DNA of 64,000 nucleotides, from NCBI GenBank assembly GCA_024741835.1, contig JAENRP010000080.1:102334-166333 (forward strand). Direction: 5' to 3'. The notes beneath the pieces are model-generated. The model worked only from the letters and a program-made list of their open reading frames with translations, was not told the DNA's origin and did not search any database. Origin of the DNA: Diplocarpon mali. Lineage: Eukaryota > Ascomycota > Leotiomycetes > Helotiales > Drepanopezizaceae. Shown one piece after another: positions 55,320 to 64,000 of this stretch. Positions within the stretch are counted from its first letter, which is position 1; each line of letters opens with the position of its first letter. Made by a program: the position numbers and the translations under genes.

Positions 55320-58300
55320 TCACACGCGTCGATTCATAGCGGCCGAGGCACCCGCAGACGCCATGCCCGTGGGCAGCGTGCCGCTCGTGCTTCGCGTAAC
55401 TCTGGGCAAGCCGCTATTACCAGGAGCCAAGGCAGGGCCTGTACTGGTGCGAGTATTGGCAGCCGTTGTGCTGAAGCCGCTGACGGTCGATTGGCGTCGA
55501 CCAGGGACGGCAGTCTTGTTCGGGCTGGCACCGGACGGCTCGCGGGACCGGACCGCCGTGTTGTTCTTGAAACTCGTGGCGGGTGGTTCGGGGAGGGGGC
55601 GGTTGCTTCCGGAAGGTGTCGTGAGGATAGTGTTTCGCTTGATAGGAGAGTCGTTGCGGGCAGCCGTGCGGGCGAAGGGCGCGGTGGTTTTCTGACCAGA
55701 GAGAAATTCATGACGGATGGCTTCCTCCGGTTTCATGCGCGTGTCGGGATCCCACCGAAGACAGCGCATCAGGAAGTCGAGAAACGCCTCGTCGTTGCAC
55801 TTGAGGACTTGGTCGAGTGACTTTGACGATGGCCGACGTCTGCGCCCTTTGGAAGAGACCGTGAGGCGTGGCTTGCCCATCGAGTCGAAAAACAGCTTCT
55901 TCCTTGTACTCTTGTCAATGAGATGCTTTCCCGGTGGGCCGAACACCTCCATGATGCAAGCCAACTGCTCCTGCTCGTTCTCGCCGGGGAATATGGGAAC
56001 GCCAGTATATAATTCTGCCAGGATACAGCCCAGGCTCCACATGTCAATCGGCATACCATAAGTCATGCCGAGGATGACCTCTGGGGATCGGTAGAAGCGT
56101 GATTGGATGTACGTGTAAACCTTCTCGTTCTCAAAGCAGCTGGAGCCGAAATCGATGACCTTGATTTCCGAGTGCAGGGGATGTGCAAGGAGAACGTTCT
56201 CTGGCTTCAGATCGCAGTGGATGACCTTGTGTTGCTTCAACAGCAGTAAACTGCTCAGGATTTGCTTGGTGAAGCGGCGCACGATCTTGAGATTGAAGCC
56301 TTTAAAACCATTGGACTTGATGAACTCGTAGAGGTTCATATCGAGAAGTTCTGTAGATATGCAGAGGTGCCCCCGGAAGTAGAAGCTCTGCGTGAAGTTC
56401 ACCATGCTGTGCCTGTTCTTGGGGTCCTGGAGATGTTAGCATGATCCGACTTGCGCACACCTCAGACGTGCGTACCCATTCGCGTAGCTTCTGCAAGATA
56501 TTGACCTCGACCAAAGCCTGCTGATGAAACCTCTTCTTGTTGCGGATGATCTTGACCGCCACCAAACCCCCATTTTTGTGATCAACGCAGCGAACGACCT
56601 GACCGAAGCTTCCCTTGCCCAAAACATCGACAATCTCGTATCTGTAAGATAAGTGATCTCCCGGAACGATGCTGTAATCTCCCCTCTCGTCATCGTAGCC
56701 GAAATTCGCGGTATCCACAGCGAGCTCGCCAACATGCTTGGCAGCGGTCTCGGTTCCTGTGAAGTAGATCTCTTTGTAGTCGATTATCTCCCCGCGCTCG
56801 AAGATGTTCAGTTTCGATTTTTGCAAGGCTAACTGGGGCGACATGTAGTCCTTCGGGGTGGCGCGCTGATAGAGAGCATCAAGGGTTGCAGCAGCTTGCT
56901 CAGTGTCCTTGCGCTTCAATCCAAGCCTCTTGACTTCACCTTCGGCAGCCATGTCGTCCTTGTCGAGATCCGCGGTCCAGCGATCCGTGGCCTTGATGGT
57001 GTTGCCTGAGCTCTTTGACGTCAGCATCTTCTGCACGACGGACGACGTGTAACGCGCCGAAGGAGGGCCCCTGTCCCCTGGGGCGGCGGACTGTTCTTTC
57101 TTTGGGCTGACGCCAAGACCCCAGGGGTCACTGCGTGTTCTGTCGTGAACACCAAAGGCTGTTGGGTGGGAGATGGAGCTCTTTCGCCGCTTAGAGTCCA
57201 GGTATGTAGTCGATTTGACAGAAGGGCTGGGGCTCGGCACGCTGTGGTTGTTCAGTAAGCTGAGGGCAGCCGAGGTGGGTACTCGTGGCGGCGGCATTTT
57301 GTTGTGCTTCGGTGGTTGAGGGGCCTGTTCAGGCTTTCTCTCGTTGGCAGCATGTGACGACGTATTGACATTATTTTTGGAGGTGTTCCTCTTCCACCCT
57401 AAGCTAAGTTTGCGACGCAGCGACGTGGCTGAAGATGGTGTGGTAGGCTCTTCCGGGCTAGAAATCGTGGAAGGCGTCTCAATCTTGGCTGGTCTGGCCA
57501 GTTGCTGAGCACGAGGTCCTGTTAGTCTTGCTGGTCTATGGGGCTCTGTTACGATTGATTCCTGAGCAGAAACGTCGCCGCATGTTTTTGATCTTGGCAT
57601 GAATGACTGTTCATCTCCACTCTTTGGCAGCGACGAGGAGATAAATGGTGATACTGCTTGCCTCGTTTGTCTGCTGCTCATGGGGATGGGCTTGGAAGAC
57701 TCAAAGCCTTCACCAATTTGAGATGAGGATTCTGGCCGTAGGGCGTGTATGGAGCTGCTGCGTCTCGCATATGCCGGCTGCTCTCCTACCCTGGATTCAT
57801 CACGTTTTCGCGGGACGACTGAGGCCTTCGACGCTGTCATGGGAGTCGTCGGAGTCCTGCTATTTAGGCGACGTGGCGGGGGGGTGGTTAGCCGATCTGC
57901 GCTTGCGGGATCTTTTTCTAGCGCTGCAATCTTCGCCGTCGTGGGAGTACTCAGCGGTAGCAGGTTCAACGGGGGCAGCCGGAGAGGTTGCAGGCTCTTC
58001 TTCTTAGCCAGGGTAGCACTGTTCTGCTGGTCATCTGAAGTCGATGCTGGGCAGCACTTCTGGGGCTTCTGCTCCCGGTCGTTCCTGGGGAGATCGCGAA
58101 AGGATGCTCTCCCCGATAGACTGTTTGTGGAGGTACTATTGATACTACTTGCATCGAAGGGCATACTCGACTTTCGTTTGTTGAAAAACGGCTGCTCCGC
58201 GGGCGATTCTTTAGGCGATTCGTAGGCCTTGGGTATAGCGGGGACTGGGGGTACTTCCTCCTCTTCATTGTTCCCGGCGGAGCTATGCGTGCTTCTCGGT

Positions 58301-59663
58301 TTGGGGGTCGGCAGTCTCGATGACGAAGGAGGTAAGGACATTCGCGGTTGCAGGGAGCCTGTCGACGTACGAGAGGTGTTATGGCTTTGAATTGACGCAT
58401 TCGAGAGGCCGGAACTGTATGACTTACGGTTTGGGTCTGGTGTAGTTCTGGATGACGAAGGAGTCGAGGCCTTTCTCGGCAGCATAGAGGGGGATCGGGA
58501 AGACGTTCGGATGGTCGATGTTTCAGTCTGAGGAGTGGGGGGGGTATTCGGCATCGGCGGCGGTTTCTGCAACACAGACAGCCGTTTGGCTCTCCGAGCA
58601 TCTGTAGGGCTGACGGTTCGAGCCCCAAGTCCAGTAGCATGGGAGGAAGAGGGCGTCATTCCGGGCATCGCAGACATTCGCTTGGCCGTAGATGACGGCG
58701 TACTCGACCCTCTTCCATTCGGTCGGCCCGGGGATCTGCCAGCAAAAGAAGACGATCTGCTATGATCCGGAGTCGCGGCCTTGGCTGACAAGTGAGTCTG
58801 CCCTTGTCTTGATGGTGGCTGGAGAGATTTGGTCTTTGCTGCCCTCGATGCCGTGAGTCCTCGGGCTCCATCCATGTACGTTGGTGCTCCCCCGATATTG
58901 ACACGCGTCGAGGCTCCCCCCGAGTCCGAAAGACCGTGCGGAGAAACGCTCGGTGCTAAGCTCGGTCGCCTCCTTTGTGCTGTTCGTGCAGAATCTGATT
59001 CTGTGACTCCGGATCCCGTCGATTTTCGTGGGGCCCTGGCCGCACTCGCCATCGCACTACCCGAGATCGGGGGGTACTGACTCTGGCGTCTGGTCCTCGC
59101 GGCAAGAGGCAAACTTGGGGGCTCCATCGATCCTGTGGCCGCAGATGATGTGGAGGAGACGCTGCTCTGCCGTGCCGATGTGCTCTGCCTCCGCACAATC
59201 GAGCCCGCCCTCGTCGGTCTGGGGGCAGTCGGTGGCCTGCGACTTGTGCTATTGCTTCGCACCTCGGTTGGTGCTGTGCTGGTGCTCATTGCCCCTTTCG
59301 TGCGGTTCCCCCCGGTTACGCTGCTCGCCATGGTACTTGGCCGGTCAAAGTCGAGGTCATTCGAGGAGTTGATGCTGGTCTGCAGGTCATCGAAGCTGGG
59401 AGAGGGTAAGAATTCGTACGAGCCGCCCAAGTTGTCGTCCGCTTGCCCGCCAAAAGAGAAGAGTGAGAGGGTGTTGCGGGAGGAGGCGTGACGGGTTGGT
59501 TCCCTGACGGTGCTTGCACGCGCTCTTGCGCCTGGATCGTAATTTTCCGGTCTGCAGGAAAAGTCAGCAACGGGCCCGGGGAAAGCTCGAGGGCATTGGC
59601 ATACGCCTTGGACGGGGAGAACTCCGGCCTTGGACCTGAGGGTACTCTCTTTTCTCGAAGCAT
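55320..59663 (-). CDS. pom1: DYRK-family protein kinase, Pom1-like
   Basis: Three exons: 59663-59605, 59551-56476 and 56426-55320. The introns are 53 and 49 bp, and the total is 1,413 residues. The first exon codes for only MLREKRVPSGPRPEFSPSKA plus a split codon. A long Ser/Pro/Arg-rich, probably disordered N-terminus (about 1-930) precedes the DYRK-specific DH-box (FGYDDERGDYSIVPGDHL). The kinase domain starts near residue 991: LGKGSFGQVV loop, VAVK lysine (K1020), HCDLKPEN with catalytic D1117, DFG with D1137, and the activation loop YTYIQSRFYRSPEV, whose second Tyr (1151) is the DYRK autophosphorylation site. Fission-yeast Pom1 forms cell-end gradients that control polarity and mitotic size. 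The basic N-terminus may bind membrane likewise (inference). It is divergent from the Pex30-family gene. Confidence 0.92.
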
Positions 59664-60774
59664 TGGAAGGGTCCAAGGGGTAGAAGGAGAGCAGTCAGTC
59701 GGTAGAACGCGACGGTACGGTTACGCCTGGTCAGGGTGCCCGATCGTGCAAAGCTCAGTCCGTCCAGGGCCGAGATGTTCGCTGGGCTAATTCATTTCCA
59801 CCACAAGGCCGAAGGATAGTCCTACCGAGTAGAGTAATTATGAAGAGAGGCAGACGTAAGGTTCTGAGTACGAAGTTGGAGAGGAGAGGAGGGGGGGGGT
59901 GGTGGTGGTTGTCGGGCTCTGGTCTGGTGAGCGGTCGAGGATCGTGATTTCGCCCAAGCCAAAGCAGCCGCGCTCGGTGCGCTTGACGTCGGGGGCAGTT
60001 ATCGATATGCCAAGGCGAATGTCGTCTAGCCTGGTCTTGGTCTTGGTCTGAACTGTAGTCCCTCTGTATGGTACTGGATTGCGTATATACGTATGGAAGA
60101 AGAGAAGGATATTCGTGGACCGATATTGGTGGCGCTACCGTCTGCTTTGGGGGGAGGTGGTGAGATTGGACATTGTATGGGTAGGTTAGGTACTTTGGTA
60201 TGCTTGCAGAACCGTAGCCGTCAAGTCGCCGTATCCAGGGAAACTAGCCAAACAAGACAGGGGCAGCAGAAGAAGCGAGATCGCGGGCTACTTGGCATGA
60301 GGAACTGCAGGTCGACATGCGACGGTCCATACGGGTAAAATCGTCGGTCTCGAGAGCCACCGGTTCGTATGAGCTGGTAGCAGAGTGTAGATGAGCTCCT
60401 TGCAGGTTTCGGCGGGGGGGAATGGACAACGAAAGCGAGATAGCTCGGTAGGTCAGGGCAATCTATCGTATATAGGTAGGGGAGAGGACCTTGCGAGTAC
60501 CTCACCGGTAACCAACACATCAACCGCCCTCTCTGCCTCGACCTCGGCCTCCTTACTTCGCAGAGAGCAGACCAATGCTACCTCATGTCGTACGCAATGC
60601 AACGGTATGCAATGGAAAGCTGCAGCAACAGCTCCAGCCATCCTCTTCATCCTCGGCCTCAGCGCTGCAAGGGTGTCAATACTCTCCGTAGCTTAGCTGG
60701 AGCCCGTACTTCCCGCGGCCGGGATTTACTATTGACGGATTATTCGAAATATGAACTCTGTAGGTGCTACTTAC

Positions 60775-60892
60775 TGGTTACTTATTTCCTACTTTCTACT
60801 TATTCACTACTTATTTACTAATGATTTACTACTTATCTACGACTCATTTACCACTTATCTTATACTTCTTTACTACTCATTTACTACCCATT
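60775..60892. repeat. Imperfect 11-bp tandem repeat, left block
   Basis: Degenerate repeats of TTTACTACTCA and close variants (for example TTTACTACCCA). It adjoins the MITE, and the same unit continues on its other side from 61173. Confidence 0.8.
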
Positions 60893-61172
60893 TACTTAGT
60901 ACATGGGGAAATAATCTGAGGTTTTCTGTCTGTGCACACCATATTCTTGGCAATGCTGCTTTTGTTAAATTCCTTAGTATTTTATATAGCCACCTTTTGC
61001 GTCAATCACTGCTTTACATCTATTTGGCATTTCCCTAATCAAATCTCTAATTATCTCAACTGTTATTGATTCCTAAGCTCCAAGTACCCCCTATCGAAAC
61101 CCCTGCATAAAAGAAAGTTTTAGTATAGCGCACAGACAGAAAACCTCAGAATATTTCCCCATGTACTAAGTA
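60893..61172. mobile_element. Non-autonomous Tc1/mariner-like element (MITE)
   Basis: A 280-bp stretch bounded by 43-bp terminal inverted repeats, 60893-60935 and 61130-61172, with one mismatch. Outer sequence is TACTTAGTACATGGGG and inner sequence TCTGAGGTTTTCTGTCTGTG. TA dinucleotides at the ends fit the TA target of Tc1/mariner elements. The interior has no open frame for a transposase. Its TATAGCCACCTTTTGCGTCA segment resembles the subterminal sequence of Tc1-type elements (recognised by eye). It is inserted in an 11-bp tandem repeat array. The exact boundary is uncertain because the outer 9 bp (TACTTAGTA) are nearly palindromic. Confidence 0.8.
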
Positions 61173-61245
61173 CTACTCATTTACTACTCATTTACTACTC
61201 ATTTACCACTCATTTACTACGTATTTACCCCTCATCTAACTTCCT
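61173..61245. repeat. Imperfect 11-bp tandem repeat, right block
   Basis: Four near-perfect units of TTTACTACTCA, then decaying copies (TTTACTACGTA, TTTACCCCTCA). This is the continuation of the left block interrupted by the MITE. Confidence 0.85.
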
Positions 61246-61967
61246 ACCCATTCACTGCCAACTACTCGGACTTACTAGAGAACTTCACTTACACCTGACC
61301 GCATCCATCTCCATGCTACCGCACGCCGCTGCTGGGCTGTCCACACCTCACGTGATGGCTGCAAAGTCAGCATCCGTTGATACGGCATCGCCCAAGGGGT
61401 TCTTGTCCCATCAATCCCTTGACGGAGGGAGACGAGCTGCTACGTATCTACCGGTCCGTGCGAGATGATTGGCCAAGTCCGGATTTGGGTGAGCTTGGAC
61501 CAGCCGAGTTGCTGCAGGATGTTGGGGTTGGCCGTAGACCTTCTACAACCCGTGTCTCGGCCGCACGCCATCGGCGCATGAACGTGTCGCCGAGGCGCCA
61601 TGATCGTTAACCTCATTCCTCTGCTCAGAGTGCCGCACAACAACATCAATGGTACTAGTTATCTGCCGGCCTCCAGAATGTCATCAGCCCCTCGAAGCAT
61701 GCGATGAAAGTACACATCTCGTAGAGGGCGGTGATCAACTCTTGCTCTCAAGTCGCATATCGCGGGCTCAACACCAACATACCTCGAGACGACCCATCCA
61801 TCCAGACGGCTTCAGCTACGGAAGACAAGAACCGGAAGAGGATTTCTAACGCAGGTCCCGAGTGGATCGTGGGGGACCAGGACATGGGTGATTCCGACAC
61901 GATACCTCGTGGATAGAGTCTACAGCTTCAAGCTCGACTCAGTCACCCCCCATCCCCCCAGGCAGCA

Positions 61968-63556
61968 ATGGACGAATTCACATATGATGCCTTCGCCAAC
62001 CGGGACGACCCAATCCCAGTTTTATCACTTGATTCCAGAGATGCTCTGTCGGACGACGCTGACGAACGCGAGCATGTGGCCGACGACTGTAATAGCGAGC
62101 CCGTCCGCAGACACAGGAAGGACACCAAGGAGAACATGATGAAGAAGCATCAGAAGGCGTCGAGTGCAGGATCCAGTATGCAGGACCGGCTCCTTGAAAA
62201 GTACCATACTCTGCTCTCTACTCTTGTCGCGCCACTAACGGGATCAGGTTGCTCCAACAAGTGATACCAATCGAAGACCTCTCCTCCTCCCGCGCCGAGG
62301 CGTCCCCTATCGCGGACTTTATCAGCAGACCCTCCTTCTCCCTCCCCACCATGTCTGCAAACTTCCGACGCTTCAATGCTCGTATCGGAGTGGTGTTCGC
62401 CTTCCAAGCGAAAGCGATCCGGCTCCTGTCCTGGAACACACCCACGCACACCCTCTCCTTCCTGGCAACCTACACATTCATATGTCTAGATCCCTACCTG
62501 CTCACCGTTCTTCCGCTCGCCATCCTCCTCCTCGCCCTCCTTATCCCCGCTTTCATCGCCCGCCACCCAGCTCCCCCGCCAACGATAACCACCTCACACA
62601 CCGTCTCCTTCGGCTACAACGCCGCCGGGCCCCCTCTCGCCCCTGCACCAACCGTCAAGCCCGTCAAGGAGCTCTCCAAGGATTTCTTCCGCAACATGCG
62701 CGACCTACAAAACTGCATGGAAGACTTCAGCCGCGTCCACGACCAACTGATCACCCTGCTCACGCCCCCCACCAACTTCTCCAACGAGCCCCTCTCCTCG
62801 ACCCTCTTCCTCTTCGCCTTCCTCGCCGCCCTCTTCCTTTTCATCGCGTCGCACCTGCTACCCTGGCGCATCATCTTCCTCGTCTTGGGCTGGGCAGCCA
62901 CCTGCTCCGGACACCCGACTATCCAGAGACAGCTCCTCACCACACACCAGCAGCACGTCGCGCCGCGCGAAGACGAAGCGAAGTCTTACCTCGACTCGTG
63001 GATTGCGAGGGATATCATTCTCGACTCTGCGCCCGAGACGCGCGAGGTCGAGATCTTCGAACTCCAGCGACTCTCCTCCGCCGGGGAGTGGGAGAGCTGG
63101 CTCTTCAGCTCCAGCCCCTACGATCCACTGAGCGAGCCTCGCCTCCGCGCCGAAAGGCCGCAGGGCACGCGGTTCTTCGAAGACGTGCAGCCGCCCGGGG
63201 GGTGGGAGTGGAGCGAGAAGAAGTGGGCGCTGGACCTGTGGTCTCGCGAATGGGTTGAGGAGCGTATCATTACGGGCGTGGAGGTCGAGACGGAGGGGGA
63301 GAGATGGGTGTACGATATCCGGTATGCGTATGAAGACCGGGACTCGATCGATGGGGACCCGGCCGTGGGGCGTGCCACGGGCCAGAGGAAGCTGTTGCCG
63401 AGCTGGGAGGAGGGCAGCGAGGCCGAGAGCGAGGGGAGGGGTCGGCGGGGTGAGTGGCGGAGACGGCGGTGGGTGCGGATGGTGAAGAGAGGCTGGCTGC
63501 CGCGACGGGGTGTCTCTGGAGGGGGCAGGCAACGCAACATGCCTGGTTCCCGCTGA
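61968..63556 (+). CDS. Pex30/Pex23-family integral peroxin with dysferlin-type domain
   Basis: Two exons, 61968-62200 and 62248-63556, with a 47-bp intron and 513 residues. The split codon AA/G joins RLLEK to LLQQVIPIEDLSS. The N-terminal 80 residues are charged. Next comes the family's reticulon-like region with paired hydrophobic segments: LSFLATYTFICLDPYLLTVL plus an L/A/I-rich run (about 148-180), and LSSTLFLFAFLAALFLF then WRIIFLVLGWAA (about 260-300). The C-terminus is a dysferlin-like module (EVEIFELQRLSSAGEWESWL, GGWEWSEKKWALDLW, EGERWVYDIRYAYED) rich in Trp. The protein ends Arg/Gly-rich. Pex30-type proteins shape ER subdomains where peroxisomes and lipid droplets form. Which paralogue (Pex28-32 set) this is cannot be decided. 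A long alternative frame (62482-63258 +) is a shadow. Confidence 0.88.
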
Positions 63557-63766
63557 GGTCTTGTCTCTGCTTGGAGATGGATCCGCGCGGCGTCCTCGGA
63601 GCAGTTGGAACAACTCTGTTGGTATCACATTAGGTGATTGTGCGCACCGGTGAAGCTTCTCGGACACGTCGTATATCCGTGTGTATCTACAAGCTTGCCC
63701 TCGAAGCTATTCCTCGCGAGCGTAGAGTAAATACAGTACGTGCCACGCTTCACTTGTCAGTGCCTG

Positions 63767-63792
63767 ATCACATGACCGTTTATCACATGACC
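63767..63792 (+). promoter_or_regulatory. Paired ATCACATGACC motif before the edge gene
   Basis: Two perfect 11-bp copies, 63767-63777 and 63782-63792, spaced 15 bp start to start and 26 bp before the ATG at 63818. The core CACATG is an E-box variant, so a bHLH-bound promoter element is likely. The gene's start is itself provisional. Confidence 0.4.
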
Positions 63793-63817
63793 TATCTGCC
63801 GACAAAGTTGAATCGAG

Positions 63818-64000
63818 ATGAATCCCCCTCTGACGACGCCGCAGGCGGTCCCTCCTCCGAGAAGCGCCTCGCCCGCCGTCCCTACGACGCGCTCTCAAGC
63901 CGGAGTCTCTCCGCCGGCGCAGACCCCAGCTCCAGCTCCCTTGTCCTTCCGTGACCTGGGATACCGCTACTGGGGACTTGGCCTGCTCCGGTACGGCGAT
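63818..64000 (+). CDS. Start of an unidentified protein, cut by the window edge
   Basis: An open frame from the ATG at 63818 runs 61 codons to the edge without a stop. The first 45 residues are Pro/Ala/Ser/Thr-rich (MNPPLTTPQAVPPPRSA, AQTPAPAPLSF). It then changes to RDLGYRYWGLGLLRYGD, which looks like the beginning of a folded or membrane region. I do not recognise the family. An overlapping frame at 63634-63954 ends soon and is less likely. The call rests on the uninterrupted frame, the composition change and its placement. Confidence 0.45.
   Translation, partial: MNPPLTTPQAVPPPRSASPAVPTTRSQAGVSPPAQTPAPAPLSFRDLGYRYWGLGLLRYGD

Larger units (their letters stand above)
59664..61967. other. 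Divergent region POM1/Pex30-family gene with MITE
   Basis: The part to about 60.7 kb is G+C-rich with no supported gene. From 60.75 to 61.25 kb it is AT-rich, made of an 11-bp tandem repeat and an inserted MITE (both listed separately). A CACGTG lies near 61350. Frames at 61377-61610 and 61649-61916 are unsupported. Confidence 0.55.

Noticed and set aside
59605..59676. Start of the Pom1 frame at 59676 (reading MDPSNAS).
   Set aside because: That codon is TTG and the frame cannot be spliced in phase to the body; the ATG at 59663 joins in phase.
62482..63258. A 258-codon + strand frame within the peroxin gene.
   Set aside because: Pro/Arg/His-rich shadow of a G+C-rich coding region; the peroxin frame carries the domain.

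Overview
The window is nuclear DNA from a filamentous ascomycete (Pezizomycotina). The evidence is intron-bearing genes with short GT-AG introns (mostly 44-155 bp), genes dense on both strands, and typical fungal families: a Zn2Cys6 regulator, an F-box protein, a Dsc3-like protein, a BET bromodomain protein with NET domain, a Pom1-type DYRK kinase and a Pex30-type peroxin. I reconstructed eleven spliced gene models by hand. In each one the exon phases join without a frame error and the total coding length divides by three. The species cannot be fixed from the sequence alone.

Left part (1-17.3 kb), in order: the tail of a zinc alcohol dehydrogenase; a TrhO-type rhodanese (-) next to an F-box protein (+); a Zn2Cys6 transcription factor (-); the SNARE Vti1 (-) divergent from a FAD-dependent amine-oxidase-like protein (+); and Dsc3 (-) divergent from a kynurenine aminotransferase Bna3 (+). 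From 17.3 to 27 kb the window is gene-poor. The only convincing gene is a JmjC-like protein with a C-terminal Cys-rich CXC-like tail at 19.9-21.7 kb. It lies between an AT-rich island and a 5.2-kb stretch with no credible gene.

Middle part (27-46 kb): a membrane-anchored SGNH/GDSL hydrolase (-), a Utp12-domain ribosome-biogenesis protein (-) divergent from the BET protein Bdf1 (+), a solitary single-exon GT4 glycosyltransferase (+), and a seven-exon 1,838-residue DDX60/Ski2-like helicase (+).

Right part (46-64 kb) starts with a 17-base assembly gap among low-complexity DNA and is visibly more G+C-rich. It holds a secreted type-B carboxylesterase (-), an agmatinase/arginase relic (-), an ADIP-family coiled-coil protein with a frame-preserving intron (-), Pom1 (-), a Tc1/mariner-like MITE inserted in an 11-bp tandem repeat, a Pex30-family peroxin (+), and the first codons of an unidentified gene that runs off the right edge.

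Most genes are ordinary housekeeping neighbours rather than one pathway: vesicle traffic (Vti1), ER protein quality control and sterol signalling (Dsc3), chromatin reading (Bdf1, JmjC), ribosome assembly (Utp12), cell polarity and size (Pom1), and peroxisome-ER contacts (Pex30). There is no secondary-metabolite cluster, CRISPR array or tRNA that I can support. The most unusual items are the JmjC-CXC architecture, the solitary GT4 enzyme, the MITE, and the stop-free 3n intron.
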